From NCBI GenBank assembly GCA_047618565.1, contig JBLHKW010000062.1:1-27142 (forward strand): DNA of 27,142 nt. Reading direction: 5' to 3'. This DNA comes from JBLHKW01 sp047618565. Lineage in GTDB: Bacteria > Planctomycetota > UBA1135 > GCA-002686595. The notes below the pieces were generated by a model that ran no database searches, had not been told where the DNA came from, and was given only the letters and a program-made list of their open reading frames with translations. Below are positions 26,459 through 27,142 of this stretch, piece by piece (the stretch's first letter is position 1; every line of letters starts with the position of its first letter). The translations under genes and the position numbers were made by a program.

Positions 26459-26485
26459 CCATCGGATCGGTTAGGATTCCGATGG
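26459..26485. promoter_or_regulatory. Inverted repeat between divergent genes (possible operator)
   Basis: CCATCGGA (26459-26466) and TCCGATGG (26478-26485) are perfect 8-base arms with an 11-base spacer, centred 36 bases upstream of the DUF1573 gene start. A TAGGAT (26472-26477) inside the spacer looks like a -10 box. The site lies in the divergent region with the lipoprotein gene, so a regulator bound here could control either gene. Confidence 0.33.
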
Positions 26486-26507
26486 TATTAGCCCTCTTAG
26501 TGTTGCG

Positions 26508-27142
26508 ATGAGTAAGGACAGCTTCCAAATGACCCCCACAGTGCTCGGCCGTGTAGGCCTCCTCTCCAGTGTTCTCCTCGGGCTTGCCAGCTCAGCTGCC
26601 GCAGCCGAGGCACGCGCCCCCGAGCTCGTACAGGCGGGGACGCCCCTGACGACCGCGACCCAGGAGCCCAAGGGGCTCTCGGATGCGGAGAAGGCCAAGA
26701 TCGCCCAGAAGAAGGCGGCTCTCCAGGCCCAGAAAAAGGCCGGCGGGGCTACCCAGGGCAGCGGCGCCCGGGGTGGCAAGGGAGCGCTCACCCACGAGGG
26801 CGAGCTCGTCAATGCGCGCTACGGCGGCGATCTTGAGCCGAATGCCAAGCTCGACGTGGAATTTGGCACGGAGACGCACAACTTTGGCCAGGTGGTCCAG
26901 GGCCAGGTCCTCGAGCACACGTTCACGATGGTTGCCGCGGGTACCGCGGATCTCGTGATCCGGCAGGCCAAGCCGACCTGTGGCTGCACGGTCAGCAAGG
27001 TGCTGCTGCAGGGCGAGGGCGAGGGCGAGGGCGCGGAGTTTGCCGTCTACGAGATGGGCACTCCGATCAAGCCGGGCCAGAAGGTGCAGATCACCGCGGC
27101 CATGGACACCAAGAACAAGAACAACAAGGCGGAGGTGCGGAT
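26508..27142 (+). CDS. Secreted DUF1573-domain protein, 3' end outside the window
   Basis: The frame from ATG 26508 runs open to the last base, giving 211 complete codons. It begins with a signal peptide (VLGRVGLLSSVLLGLASSAA), followed by a Lys/Ala/Gln-rich linker with coiled-coil character (EKAKIAQKKAALQAQKKAGG). A DUF1573 domain then follows: VEFGTETHNFGQVVQGQVLE, then HTFTMVAAGTADLVI and the conserved CGC (158-160). These immunoglobulin-like secreted domains are common in Planctomycetota and Bacteroidota, and their role is unknown. A run of GEGEGEGEG (169-176 region) interrupts the domain, encoded by a short GGCGAG tandem repeat near 27015-27034. An alternative start is ATG 26529. Confidence 0.85.
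   Translation, partial: MSKDSFQMTPTVLGRVGLLSSVLLGLASSAAAAEARAPELVQAGTPLTTATQEPKGLSDAEKAKIAQKKAALQAQKKAGGATQGSGARGGKGALTHEGELVNARYGGDLEPNAKLDVEFGTETHNFGQVVQGQVLEHTFTMVAAGTADLVIRQAKPTCGCTVSKVLLQGEGEGEGAEFAVYEMGTPIKPGQKVQITAAMDTKNKNNKAEVR

Overview
The window is GC-rich, densely coding bacterial DNA. The gene content points to Planctomycetota or a close PVC relative: a Ser/Thr kinase translationally coupled to an ECF sigma factor with a cysteine-rich tail, a DUF1573 protein, pyruvate phosphate dikinase, a Ski2-like helicase, and many secreted or lipoprotein genes of unknown function. This placement is inferred from gene content; there is no rRNA to confirm it. TGA, TAG and TAA are all used as ordinary stops.

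Layout. 1-4362: the N-terminus of a basic protein at the left edge (minus strand, possibly a REP-associated transposase), a long hairpin, a membrane glycosyltransferase, and a MutS2-like ATPase without an Smr domain. 4380-4544: an inverted-repeat element between convergent genes. 4541-6655: a Ski2/HelY-type helicase (minus). 6772-9681: a tightly packed four-gene run, including a protein that resembles FtsQ/DivIB and two unknown membrane proteins joined by GTGA overlaps. 9733-11526: a promoter, then rplM-rpsI-yebC and a terminator-like hairpin. 11635-16475: a signalling cassette of receiver plus degenerate GGDEF, FHA-like protein, membrane-anchored kinase and ECF sigma factor. 16573-16682: a short CTAG-ended inverted-repeat element. 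16732-18549: a secreted M28 peptidase with a GspG pseudopilin-like C-terminus. 18539-19051: a peroxiredoxin on the minus strand that reads through an in-frame TGA exactly at the peroxidatic cysteine, so it is most likely a selenoprotein. 19129-21957: a plus-strand run with a molybdopterin-fold protein, two nitrobindin-like beta-barrels, an NAD synthetase and a possible small ORF. 22061-22720: a DUF3313 lipoprotein. 22717-22918: a second, longer copy of the CTAG element. 22915-26366: ppdK preceded by a lipoprotein gene (minus). 26508-27142: the start of a secreted DUF1573 protein.

How parts may work together. The kinase cassette probably forms one phosphorylation/transcription signalling unit. 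The block around 18.5-20.7 kb (selenoperoxiredoxin and two haem-barrel proteins) suggests peroxide and reactive-nitrogen handling. Three inverted-repeat elements sit in intergenic positions. In two of them the repeat end supplies the stop codon of a neighbouring gene, and in the 22.7-22.9 kb copy it does so for both neighbours. The strongest findings are the unannotated selenoprotein, the stop-codon-forming repeats, the peptidase-pseudopilin fusion and the signalling cassette.
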